A DNA stretch of 64,000 nucleotides from Caenorhabditis remanei. Lineage: Eukaryota; Nematoda; Chromadorea; Rhabditida; Rhabditidae. This document shows, in pieces, positions 55,906-64,000 of this stretch; position 1 is the first letter of the stretch, and each line of letters begins with the position of its first letter. The stretch covers positions 5,828,001 through 5,892,000 of the forward strand of contig NC_071329.1 in NCBI RefSeq assembly GCF_010183535.1, given 5' to 3'. The notes under the pieces are model-generated. The model did not search any database. It worked only from the letters and a program-made list of their open reading frames with translations, and was not told where the DNA came from. The translations under genes and the position numbers were made by a program.

Positions 55906-58900
55906 GTTCATCCAACTCATCGATGCCACATGACGCCACCCAGTCATTCTTGAACCAAAAGAGCTTCAAAAATTCTCCCCTCGCGGCTCCTCAGAAACCT
56001 AAACCACTCCAACAACTTATGACGTCGTCAGGAGCCGATCAGATTCAGAATCACTCGTTCTCCACAAAAGCTACGGCGTCACCTCATCCATCTTATCTGC
56101 CAATGCTTCAAGACGTGCAACAGATTCTCGATTCGTCTGCAATTCTACTCGACGGACAACACGAAGCGGCGGCGAATGTGAAGAAGATGCAGGCGAAGAT
56201 GCCACATATTCGCGATGCGTTGTCGCCACTTTTCGAGCGGATGGAGTCCTCAGCAGCACTGTTAAAGGACATTTTGGAGAAGGTAGGGAAAATTGACAGA
56301 TTTTATAAGTTGAAAATTACCTAAAGCCCGGAATTTTTGTGGATTTTAGCCCCAAACTCCTCAAGAACACATTTGTGATGTCTTCCGTGCCGACACAAAC
56401 CAAGATTTCTTGAATTTTTTAATGAAAAAGACAAAAAAGCCCACTTGAATACCGGGCCGATGCGTAACTCGCCATCGAAGTGAATATTATGAGCTGAAAA
56501 ATATACCAAAATGTAGATCTTGGCGAGTTCTATGTCTCTGATATAATAGGGACCGGCTTAGGATTCATCATTATACCGCGGGCCGGACTAAAGTGCTGAA
56601 CAGACGACAATCGTCAAAAAAAACCTGTTTAGCATCGGTCCACGGTAAAATAATTAATCGTATCTCGTTGTTTGGTCTGTTCCAAAACTGAAAAATGCAC
56701 CAATTATCCCCGTCTCTCCATTTCCAGATGGGATCGAGTAATCCACTCGTCGATTGTATCAAACAAAAAAATGGGGCGTCATCGTCGCTTTTCAACGCTT
56801 CCTATAGTCCGATCTTCAAATTCTCGAATAATGTTATGGAGGTTGAGAAACTGCAGAATGAGGTTGCCGAGTTGAGGAATGAGTTGGAGAAGGAGAGAGT
56901 GAGAGGAGATATGAAATCTCGTGAAGCTGCTCAAAACTTTAAGGATCTCGAAGTGTGTCAGGCGAAACTGAAAAAAGTGGAGGCAGAGAAGACAGAGTTG
57001 ACGAATGAGCTGTCGAGACTCGACGACTCTCATCGCCGACTCGTCGCCGAGTTGGATGAGGCGAAACGGCAGATGGAGAAGACTCTCGTCCGTTGTGCGG
57101 CCGAACAAGACGCTCGTCTCAATGCAGAGGAGATTCTGGAGGACACGAAGAGATCGGTTGAGGTGTTGAAGAGAGAACATGCGAATGCTATGATGATCGA
57201 GGTGGACTATCGAGTGACTGAGGCAAAAGAACTCGTCGAACGAGAGAAAAAGGCGATCATCGAGTCGTTGTCGAGTGAGTTGCAGACGGCACTTGCCGAG
57301 AAAAACGCGGTGAGAGATCATCTGGAGAGGATGGATCAGGAGATGGAGCTCCTCAGAAGACGTGCTCGAGAGGCGGAGGATCGAGTGGAACGGACTGCGA
57401 ACGAGAAGCATGAAATGGTCAAACAAATTGTGTCATTTGAAGAGAAGATTGTGAGGGCGGCGGCGTTTGAGAAGGAGGCCAAGGAGATTGAGGATATGGT
57501 GAACGGAGGGCTGGAAAGAGTCAGGAAGGAGGTCGTCGAATTGACAAAGAAGACGTTGAAGACACAGATCATTTCGGGGTGAGTTGGAATGCAGGGGAGA
57601 CTGGCGCGCCTTTGGAGCGTTTTTGAAGCAGAATTTCTCGTGTTTCGACGATTTTTGGGAGCCTCGAGCGTTTTTCTGATTAAAAATGTTCTGGTTTTTT
57701 CATGGATTTGTGTAAAAATCGTCAATTTTTAGAAATTCCAGCAGTTTCAGAAGAATTTCTATAAAATAGATTTAGGAAATGGCTGGCGCGCGTTTGGAGC
57801 ATTTTGCTGCTACCACGAAAATCAATGAGTTCTAGGTGATTTGTCGGTACAATTTCCGAGTTTTCGAACTCATTTCAAAGATTTTTCAGTTTTAGACCTA
57901 TTTTCCAAATGTATCGTAGCATGGGAATCTGGCGCGTCGTTTGGGGTGTTTTGGTGCAAGTGAATCGTTGAATTTCTCCACGATTTTCTGTCAAAATTCA
58001 GAATGTTTTTGACCCAATAATATAATTTCAGCGATGCCTCGTCGATTCGCCTCGTATGCGATGAACTCTGCCGCCGCCTGACCCGTGAACGTGAACAGCA
58101 ACACGAGAGTGCAGAAACGATGAAATGTGTGAACGACAACATTGAGCAGCTGCAAAAGGAGAATCTCGAGATGCAGTCAAAGATCAGAGAGTTTCAAGGA
58201 GTATCAAAGAAATCATCGACCTCTAATAACAAGGAGAATGCACCGCCTCCAGTGGTGTCGTCGGAGGCTCCAATCACTGCTCCACCATCGTCCAGTCAGA
58301 AGACGTCGACGACTGCTTCTAGTAAGTTTGACGGGACGATTTGAAACCAATAGATAGTTTTAAAACGACCCGATTTAGAAGAAAAAGAGACTACGGAAAG
58401 TTTAGGAAACTTCGTAACCGCGTCGTTCTGAAACGGTGGAAGATTGAAGTCAGGAAAAGCGGTTTCGAAGTGTCCCAGGCGATCTGAACCTGTCCCATCT
58501 TGAAACTGAGATATCCTGGAACTAAACTCTCTGAGAAATCGAGAAAAACGTAGTTTCAAAGTGTCCGATTTTGAAACGTCCCAACGAATCCCAACATCCT
58601 AACGCCTCCTCCATTTCCAGACTTTGCCAGTTTCAGCAATTTGAGTTTTGAAACGTCCGATTTAGAAGTAGAAAGGCTACAGAGAGTTTCGGACATTTCG
58701 AAACCGCGCCGTTTTGAAACGGTGGAAGATTGAAGTAAAGAAAAACGGTTTGAGAACCAAAACTGTACCATTTCGAACCGGAGACATTCTGAAACGTCCC
58801 AACTTCCTCTAACCCTCTCTCATTTTCAGACTTTGTCAATCCCACCCGTCAACTCCTTCACGAATCAACGATGGCAGTCGACTCGATTGTGCAGAAGCTG

Positions 58901-59851
58901 AAAAAGACGTATACGATGTCTGGAATGGGAGAACAACTGAAAGAAACGATTGGAAACTTGATCATTGAATCCCGTGGAGTCCGTGACTTCCTCCATCAGA
59001 AGTTGATCCTTTTCAAGGGAATCGATATGACGATGTGGAAGAATGATTCGGTGGATCAGTTGGTCGAGAAACTCGCACAATATCTTCAGGATAATTTGAT
59101 TCTTGAAGAGCAGATTAAGAAGTATAAAAAGGAGTTGAAACTCACGAAAACTGTCATTCCGGTACGTTTTTGGCTATTTTTGGATAATTTTTCGGCCAAA
59201 AAGGGGTGAAATATTCAGATTTTCAGCCAATTTTAACGGATTTCTGGCTGAAATTGTCAAATTTTCGGGCTCTTTCAGTTCAAATTTGGGTGAAATCTTT
59301 TGATATTTGATATTTAAGAAGAATAAAATTGATCAAAAATCACCCATTTTCGAAGCTCCAAATAACAATTCTTTAAATTTCCGTTCAATTTTTGATAGAA
59401 ATCTGTCAGAAATCTAATTTTCAGCTCCGAAAACAGTGAAAATCAATTGAAAATTGAAATTTTTTGATAAAAAATCAAGCAATTTAGCTCATTTTGCGAA
59501 TCTCCGCCCCCAAAAATTACTGTATTTCGTCTATTAGTTCATCACGGTTCTTACAACTGCGCTCCACCGGAATTCCCTTGAAAAATGTGTCTCTCAATTT
59601 TGCACACTATTTTCATCGGTTTCGGTGGAGCGCGGTTTTACGAGCTAATCCCTTTAAAAATTAGATTTTCCGTAAATTTTCGCCTCAAAATTGTTATTTT
59701 TATCGATTTTGGCACCTGAATATCCAGATATCTAGTAAAACTCTAATTATTCCAGAATCTCGGCGCCAACTTGCAGGAGCGAATCAAACGAGAAATTGGT
59801 GGAATCGCATCGGATTTGGGCGCAGTGAAGGCTCTCCGCAGTAAGAAATGA
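55906..59851 (+). CDS. Long coiled-coil protein, copy B (5'-truncated paralogue)
   Basis: Exons 55906-56282, 56728-57578, 58032-58321, 58830-59161 and 59756-59851 have fully consistent phases (647 codons after an initial partial codon). They match exons 5-9 of copy A, read in the opposite direction. The first exon has SILDSSAILL-like and HEAAANVKKMQAKM heptads. The second is almost entirely coiled coil and contains about 59 codons absent from copy A (for example KLQNEVAELRNELEKERVRG and DQEMELLRRRAREAEDR). The third ends in a Ser/Thr/Pro-rich linker (KKSSTSNNKENAPPPVV). The fourth is highly conserved with copy A (RGVRDFLHQKLILFKGIDM). Exons 1-4 of copy A have no counterpart; the F-box gene ends only 107 bp upstream. 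The start is therefore unknown: an ATG inside the first or second exon, or a new promoter, would be needed. Confidence 0.7.
56404..56620. repeat. Half of the hairpin/P1 element in coiled-coil copy B
   Basis: One arm of the copy A hairpin survives (CACTTGAATACCGGGCCGAT, TGAATATTATGAGCTGAAAA). It continues into a P1 centre (CCGCGGGCCGG) and is then cut off. Confidence 0.7.
59535..59650. repeat. P2 element in last intron of coiled-coil copy B
   Basis: Arms GTTCTTACAACTGCGCTCCA / TGGAGCGCGGTTTTACGAGC, homologous in position to 45640-45770. Confidence 0.7.
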
Positions 59852-60065
59852 TTCTTCGTCACTCGAATTAACCACTAATTGTCTGTTTAATTGCATAATT
59901 ACCCCCCCCCCCTCCTAATTACCTGACGAATTAAACGTGTTTTATCCAAAAAAAGAAGAAAAAAGAAAGTTTACTGAAATTTTGTAATTTTCGACGGAAT
60001 TTTGGCGGAATTTTGTATGAAACAACATCAAAATTCGTTTTCAGAGATGACTAGAAAAAATTCCG

Positions 60066-60260
60066 GCTCTATCCTATTTTAATGGTCCCATAGTGATTTC
60101 AATGGTCCCAAGTGATTTCAATGGTCCCAAGTGATTTTAATGGTCCCAAGTGATATTAATGGTCCTAAGGAATTTTGATGGTCCCAAGTGATATTAATGG
60201 TCCTAAGGGATTTTGATGGTCCTAAGTGATTTTAGTAATCCTATGGGAATTTAAGGGTCC
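60066..60260 (+). repeat. Left subterminal repeats of the Merlin element
   Basis: Eight or nine imperfect 20-23 bp units, each with AATGGTCC(C/T)AAG. The mirror set is at 62745-62948 with GGACCATT. Confidence 0.88.
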
Positions 60261-60428
60261 CATTCAGCTGCGCGCATGTTATTTAGTAAATTTCATTAAA
60301 ATTTTCATGTTTTACTAAATTTCATTAATTTTTTATGTTTTTATTAAAAACCAGCCTGTCTCCCCCGCCTTCGGCGGTTGAGCCGGCTGGTCTCTCTTCA
60401 TTCACGTGGTCATTGACTTTCGAATGTG

Positions 60429-60495
60429 CCCGCAAGGCCGAGTGGTCTAAAGCGGCGGTCGTGTCCAAAGCACGCCGGTTCGGTTTTGCCCGCTT
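60429..60495 (+). other. tRNA-like A-box sequence inside the Merlin element
   Basis: AGGCCGAGTGGTCTAAAGCG matches the D-arm (A box) of leucine/serine tRNAs, and GCCGGTTCGG is a partial B box. An acceptor stem cannot be formed and the anticodon arm is unclear, so it is at most a degenerate tRNA or tRNA-derived piece. Confidence 0.3.
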
Positions 60496-60699
60496 TCTCT
60501 TCTCTTTCCAAAACCGCTGCGGACATCGCCTCAGACAAACAGACAACGCCCAATTGTCTTTTATATATAAGAATGATAGAAGTATATATCTATAGAGAAG
60601 TAGAGCTTATTTTTATAAAATATGAAGACAAACAAATTTTAAAAACGTGTGGGTCTCTCGGTGGTGAAGATGGTCTGCTTCTGTAAAAAAGATTTTAGA

Positions 60700-61225
60700 G
60701 AGAGGATGTCTGCCGCGGAGTATGCCGCTGGCCTGTCCTGGACAAATTGAGGAACTGTCTTTCTCTCATCTTAGAGGCATCGGGTGTGTTACCGGTCAAA
60801 GGAGGTATCCTTTATAAAATTAGGAATTCTAAAATAATAGTAGTACTGTATCTGTGAATTTAACTACAGATGTGGCCACCCCTTCTGTCTCTAGAAGGCC
60901 GCCGGTAATGTGTCGAGTAGGGTGGGAACATGCGCTTAATTTATACTACCAATAAGGTGGTTCAGTGGTTTTAAGGAAGTGCCCGATGTGCTGACAACTC
61001 AAGTATTTACAAGAACCATTTATTATAGGGAAAAAGCATGTCTCGCGAGGAACTGCATTAAAAACCTATTCGGATCTGCCTTTTACAATACAATAAGAAA
61101 TAAGGGGAAAAGAGTTATCGAGGGAACACAGTAGAAGCCCTGTAGGCGCCCGATACACGTATTGGGGGCTATCGAGGGGCTACATACAGGACGCTCTATA
61201 ACAACTTCTCTTACAAAACACAATA
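60700..61225. other. Merlin internal 5' region, no supported exon
   Basis: Sequence between the tRNA-like piece and the recognisable transposase. The N-terminal part of the transposase (usually a zinc ribbon) should be here, but I cannot trace it. It is probably decayed or rearranged. Confidence 0.4.
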
Positions 61226-61229
61226 AACA

Positions 61230-62591
61230 ACGCTCTTAAAGAAAACCGCAACACCGCAACAAATCTTGTACCTTGCGGCGGATTGGGTTGAGAACCCCAC
61301 CAAACCGATTCTCCACGTTGCTCGAGATTTTAAAGTTGACAAAAACAGCGTAACCAAAATTCATGAAATGTTCCGTCAACTTACTAAAAGTTGGTTTTAT
61401 CGAGAGACCGGGAAAGACCAACATCAAATGCTGGGAGGGCCACGTAAGTTATTTTTCGTTCTCCTCATGCATAATGCAAGTGCTCAATTATTTTAGATAA
61501 AATCGTGGAGATTGACGAAACAATGATGTACCGAGCATAAAAAAATATAATAAAGGGAGAATGTTGACACGGAAACAAGTCTGGGTCTTTGGGATGATAG
61601 AGCGTGGGACCTCAAAAGTAAGATTTTTTATAGAGAATGGTGTAATCGAAATTCATCATCGAATAACTTTTTTCAGATAATCATGTTCCGTGTGAGCAGA
61701 AGGAATGCCCAGACTCTACTTCCCATAATCCGAAAGTATATAAAACTTGGTGAGGAATTCCCATTTCTCATTAAAACATCATTGATTTCTTTTTAGGTAC
61801 CACAATAATTTCTGATGCGTGGCGGGCATATGGCGGTATTGCCCAGCTACAGGAGGGATACAATCACGGAGTTGTAACCCACAAAACAAATTTTGTGGCA
61901 CCACATGATAAAAGGATTCACACGCAGTCAATAGAAGCTTCATGGGGGGGCATTGAAAAGAAAACTCAAAGCCCGTTTTGGGGATCCGGAACAACGACTT
62001 GGTGGTCACTTGTTTAACTATACGTTCCGGCGTTTCTTCGATATCAAGAAACTTCTCAATCACTTGATCTACGAGTTGAAGTTTTTCAAAAGAACTGGGA
62101 CGCCTCAAGTGACCGATGAAGGAGTTGACATTGATTTGGACTCGTCAGACGATATGTCTGAGTAAGAAGACGATATGTCTGAGTCAGAGGACGACATGAC
62201 TGAGTCAGAAGACGACATGACTGAGATAACAGATATTTCGTCAGATGGCACGTCGGATGACGATGAGATGGCTGATCAACCTGATTTTCAAGGTATGAAC
62301 TTTCGGGGTCTAAATTTATAATAGCACTCTCAAGTTAAGGATACATCTTTTGAAACAACTCTTAACTTTGTTTCATTTTGAAAATTTCGCTTTCCATTTA
62401 TATTAGTAGGATCTACTCTTTATATTTTTTGAACCATTTTTTCAGGCGTCAATCCAGGCCGCCAACGATCTCCGCAACCTCAGAATCGTCTGAATCCGGC
62501 CCCATCCCGCTCTCCGCCACCTCCACATCTTCGTCGGAACCCGGCTCGTTCTTCCTCACGTGGTCGTGGTCGTTGCCGTGGCCGTTCATAA
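61230..62591 (+). pseudogene. Merlin ISXO2-like transposase, decayed
   Basis: Exons: about 61230-61443, 61497-61617, 61677-61749, 61797-62292 and 62446-62591. The first has a helix-turn-helix-like region (LYLAADWVENPTKPILHVAR then DFKVDKNSVTKIHEM). The DDE catalytic core follows: VEIDET (first Asp), [40 protein letters not shown] (second Asp), then IHTQSIEASW (Glu). The tail is acidic with repeated DDMSESE units and ends in an Arg/Gly/Pro-rich stretch (RGRGRCRGRS). Lesions: a stop plus shift at 61539 where KYNKGRML should follow, an extra base in the G-run 61944-61950, and a TAA at 62163 inside the acidic repeat. The triad is present, but the enzyme cannot be made as written. Confidence 0.85.
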
Positions 62592-62956
62592 TTTGATGTT
62601 AATTGCATTTATTTATTTATTTTCGAATGAAAAAATTAAAATTTGAATAAAGAATGAATGAACAACGTTCGCGCTGCTGACGAATTGCTTACTGAACAGT
62701 CGTTTCGCATCAGAACACTTATATTTCTATGGGACTATCAAAATCGCTATGAGACCATTTAAATCCTAATGGACCCATAAAATCCTTATGGGACCACTAG
62801 AAATACATGGGCCCACTAAAATCACTTAGGACCATCAAAATCCCTAAGGACCATTAAAATCCCTTAGGACCATTAAAATCACTTGGGACCATTAAAATCA
62901 CTATGGGACCATTAAACTCCTATGGGACCATTAAAATAGGATAGAGCCAAAATTCC

Positions 62957-63071
62957 TTCAAATTTGTCATTTTCAAAATTAACTTCCGATTTCCCGGTTC
63001 GGAACCCAACTTCCTTCCTTCTTCCTTCTTCCTTCTTCCCTTTTCAAAAATTTTAATTCCGCACAGCTCTG
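62957..63071. mobile_element. Remnant of a GGAAGTC-type MITE next to the Merlin element
   Basis: AACTTCCGATTTCCCGG and a CTTCC-rich run lead to TTCCGCACAGCTCTG, which resembles the right terminus of the MITE at 32494-32919. A possible left end, CAGAGATGACTAG (60042), lies just before the Merlin insertion, so Merlin may have inserted into this MITE. The expected 8-bp duplication is not clear. Confidence 0.45.
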
Positions 63072-63249
63072 TTTGGTACATTTCTTGAGAGTATCCTATT
63101 AAATGAATCACTCCTGAAGAAGATTTTCAGAGAGTACAGAAATCTATTTGAACATGTCGCTCATAATCGAGAAAAAGTTAATTGATATAATAGACAAAGA
63201 GCAAAAAATAGGATATAAATTGGGAGATATAATAAACTTTGGTACAGAC

Positions 63250-63630
63250 CACAGTTGCATGGAATTCCGACTTCCGACTTCCGACTTCCGGGCATTTTTA
63301 TCATTCCGACTTCCGATTTCCGCCCTTTGCAGAAATACTTGGAAAAATGGTCTAAAAGGAGAGAAAATTGGCTTTTCTTCAGCCAAAATCTAATTTTTCA
63401 CTGACTTCCGCCAATTTTATGATTTTTTCTCTTAGAGTTTTTGAAAGTTTGAGAAAAAATCTAATTCCGACTTCCGACTTCCGACTTCCAACTTCCGACT
63501 TCCGGTTAAGGGAATTCACTTCCGACTTCCGACTTCCGGTTAAGGGAATTCACTTCCGACTTCCGACTTCCGACTTCCGGTTAAGGGAATTCAATTCGGA
63601 AGTCGGAAGTCGGAATTCCCGACAACACTG
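63250..63630. mobile_element. hAT-like MITE, GGAAGTC family, copy 2
   Basis: 381 bp, starting CACAGTTGCATGGAATTCCG and ending GGAATTCCCGACAACACTG. The interior is ACTTCCG repeats around AT-rich sequence. Flanked by GTACAGAC at 63242-63249 and 63631-63638. Confidence 0.8.
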
Positions 63631-63638
63631 GTACAGAC

Positions 63639-63834
63639 CAGAGTTTCATGGAATTCCGACTTCCGACTTCCGGGCTTTTTTTCCATTGCGACTTCCGACT
63701 TCCGGATAAGGAATTTTACTTCCGACTTCCGACTTCCGGGTAATTTTTACTTCCGACTTCCGACTTCCGTTTCGAAAATTTCACTTCCGACTTCCGACTT
63801 CCGGATAAGAAATTTTCCCTTCCATGCAACTTCG
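63639..63834. mobile_element. hAT-like MITE, GGAAGTC family, copy 3
   Basis: 196 bp, starting CAGAGTTTCATGGAATTCCG and ending TTCCATGCAACTTCG. Flanked by GTACAGAC at 63631-63638 and 63835-63842, so it shares its left target copy with the preceding element. Confidence 0.8.
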
Positions 63835-63859
63835 GTACAGACACACAGACAGAAATTGA

Positions 63860-63912
63860 TTAGTTCTCTTCGTCCTCTTCGAAGATTTGTTGCAGGTATT
63901 GGGCGTGGCTTT
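63860..63912 (-). CDS. Gene X paralogue, last exon only (continues beyond window)
   Basis: The minus strand encodes KSHAQYLQQIFEEDEEN and a stop after a TTCTTCAG acceptor. It is identical at peptide level to the last exon of gene X at 45031-45083, in inverted orientation, and the flanking intron (63913-64000) also matches, including ATTGAGAATTAGGGGGG. The rest of the gene lies right of the window. Confidence 0.8.
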
Positions 63913-64000
63913 CTGAAGAAATATAAATAATTAGAGATTTTGAATTTTTAAGTTTGAATGTGCGCTCTATTGAGAATTAGGGGGGGGTGTAGTCTGGGTG

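Larger units (their letters stand above)
60065..62948 (+). mobile_element. Merlin-type DNA transposon with intact termini
   Basis: The 2884-bp element starts GGCTCTATCCTATTTTAATG and ends with the inverse, CATTAAAATAGGATAGAGCC. It is flanked by identical 8-bp direct repeats AAAATTCC (60057-60064 and 62949-62956). Subterminal arrays of AATGGTCCCAAGTGATTTT-like units fill about 190 bp at each end in inverted orientation. Inside is a spliced ISXO2/IS1595-type transposase. By family knowledge Merlin elements carry this transposase and make 8-9 bp duplications, which fits. The element sits in the inverted duplication's arm B and is absent from arm A. Confidence 0.92.

Noticed and set aside
55787..55906. 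Splicing of the F-box gene into coiled-coil copy B to give a fusion protein
   Set aside because: The only nearby donor (AGCAA|GTTTTT) leaves phase 2, whereas the next exon needs phase 1; joining gives a stop after a few codons.
60335..60686. GC-rich ORFs at the 5' end of the Merlin element as coding exons
   Set aside because: They overlap in several frames, show no transposase motif and include the tRNA-like sequence.

Overview
The window is nuclear DNA of a nematode of the genus Caenorhabditis. The sequence is AT-rich with short introns that begin GTAAGT/GTGAGT and end TTTTCAG, and it contains orthologues of dpl-1, sec-5 and pir-1. From memory these are neighbours on the C. elegans T23G7 cosmid (chromosome II), together with a PinX1-like gene. 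The palindromic repeats and the F-box expansion suggest a species other than C. elegans. No species name can be read from the sequence.

Left third (1-24 kb), a conserved housekeeping block. On the minus strand are a PinX1-like G-patch gene that runs off the left edge and a multi-pass membrane metallophosphoesterase. Then come dpl-1 (plus; DP partner of E2F, 598 codons), a small two-helix membrane protein (minus), sec-5 (minus; exocyst subunit EXOC2, 884 codons) and pir-1 (plus; RNA 5'-phosphatase of the dual-specificity phosphatase fold). The small membrane gene lies about 250 bp downstream of sec-5 and starts directly at a splice acceptor, so the two may form an operon. The introns, especially those of sec-5, hold several families of palindromic elements, including a 1.7 kb foldback.

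Middle (24-43 kb), a fast-evolving region. It has an F-box/FBA-2 gene with a frameshift, an intact minus-strand F-box gene (348 codons) and an F-box fragment split by a hAT-like MITE. A 7.6 kb satellite follows, with about 40 copies of a 192-bp unit. Its last unit runs into an exon of an unrecognised gene (gene X) with a Glu/Pro-rich tract.

Right third (43-64 kb), a large inverted duplication. Arm A carries gene X (plus) and a long coiled-coil gene (minus, 45.4-50.9 kb). Arm B carries a 5'-truncated coiled-coil paralogue (plus, 55.9-59.9 kb) and the last exon of a second gene X (minus) at the right edge. Between the arms are a tandem array built from the 5' end of the coiled-coil gene, a small gene fragment and another frameshifted F-box gene. 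Arm B was later hit by a 2.9 kb Merlin-type transposon with an exact 8-bp target duplication and a decayed ISXO2-like transposase. Two hAT-like MITEs filled with a GGAAGTC-type minisatellite also inserted there, flanked by three copies of one 8-bp target site.

Several genes show one-base indels in short homopolymers (PinX1 exon 1, two F-box genes, coiled-coil copy A). These could be real decay or consensus errors. Exon coordinates were read by eye from splice motifs and frame continuity. They are firm where exon lengths sum to a multiple of three (dpl-1, sec-5, pir-1, the F-box gene at 30.5-32.2 kb) and less firm elsewhere.
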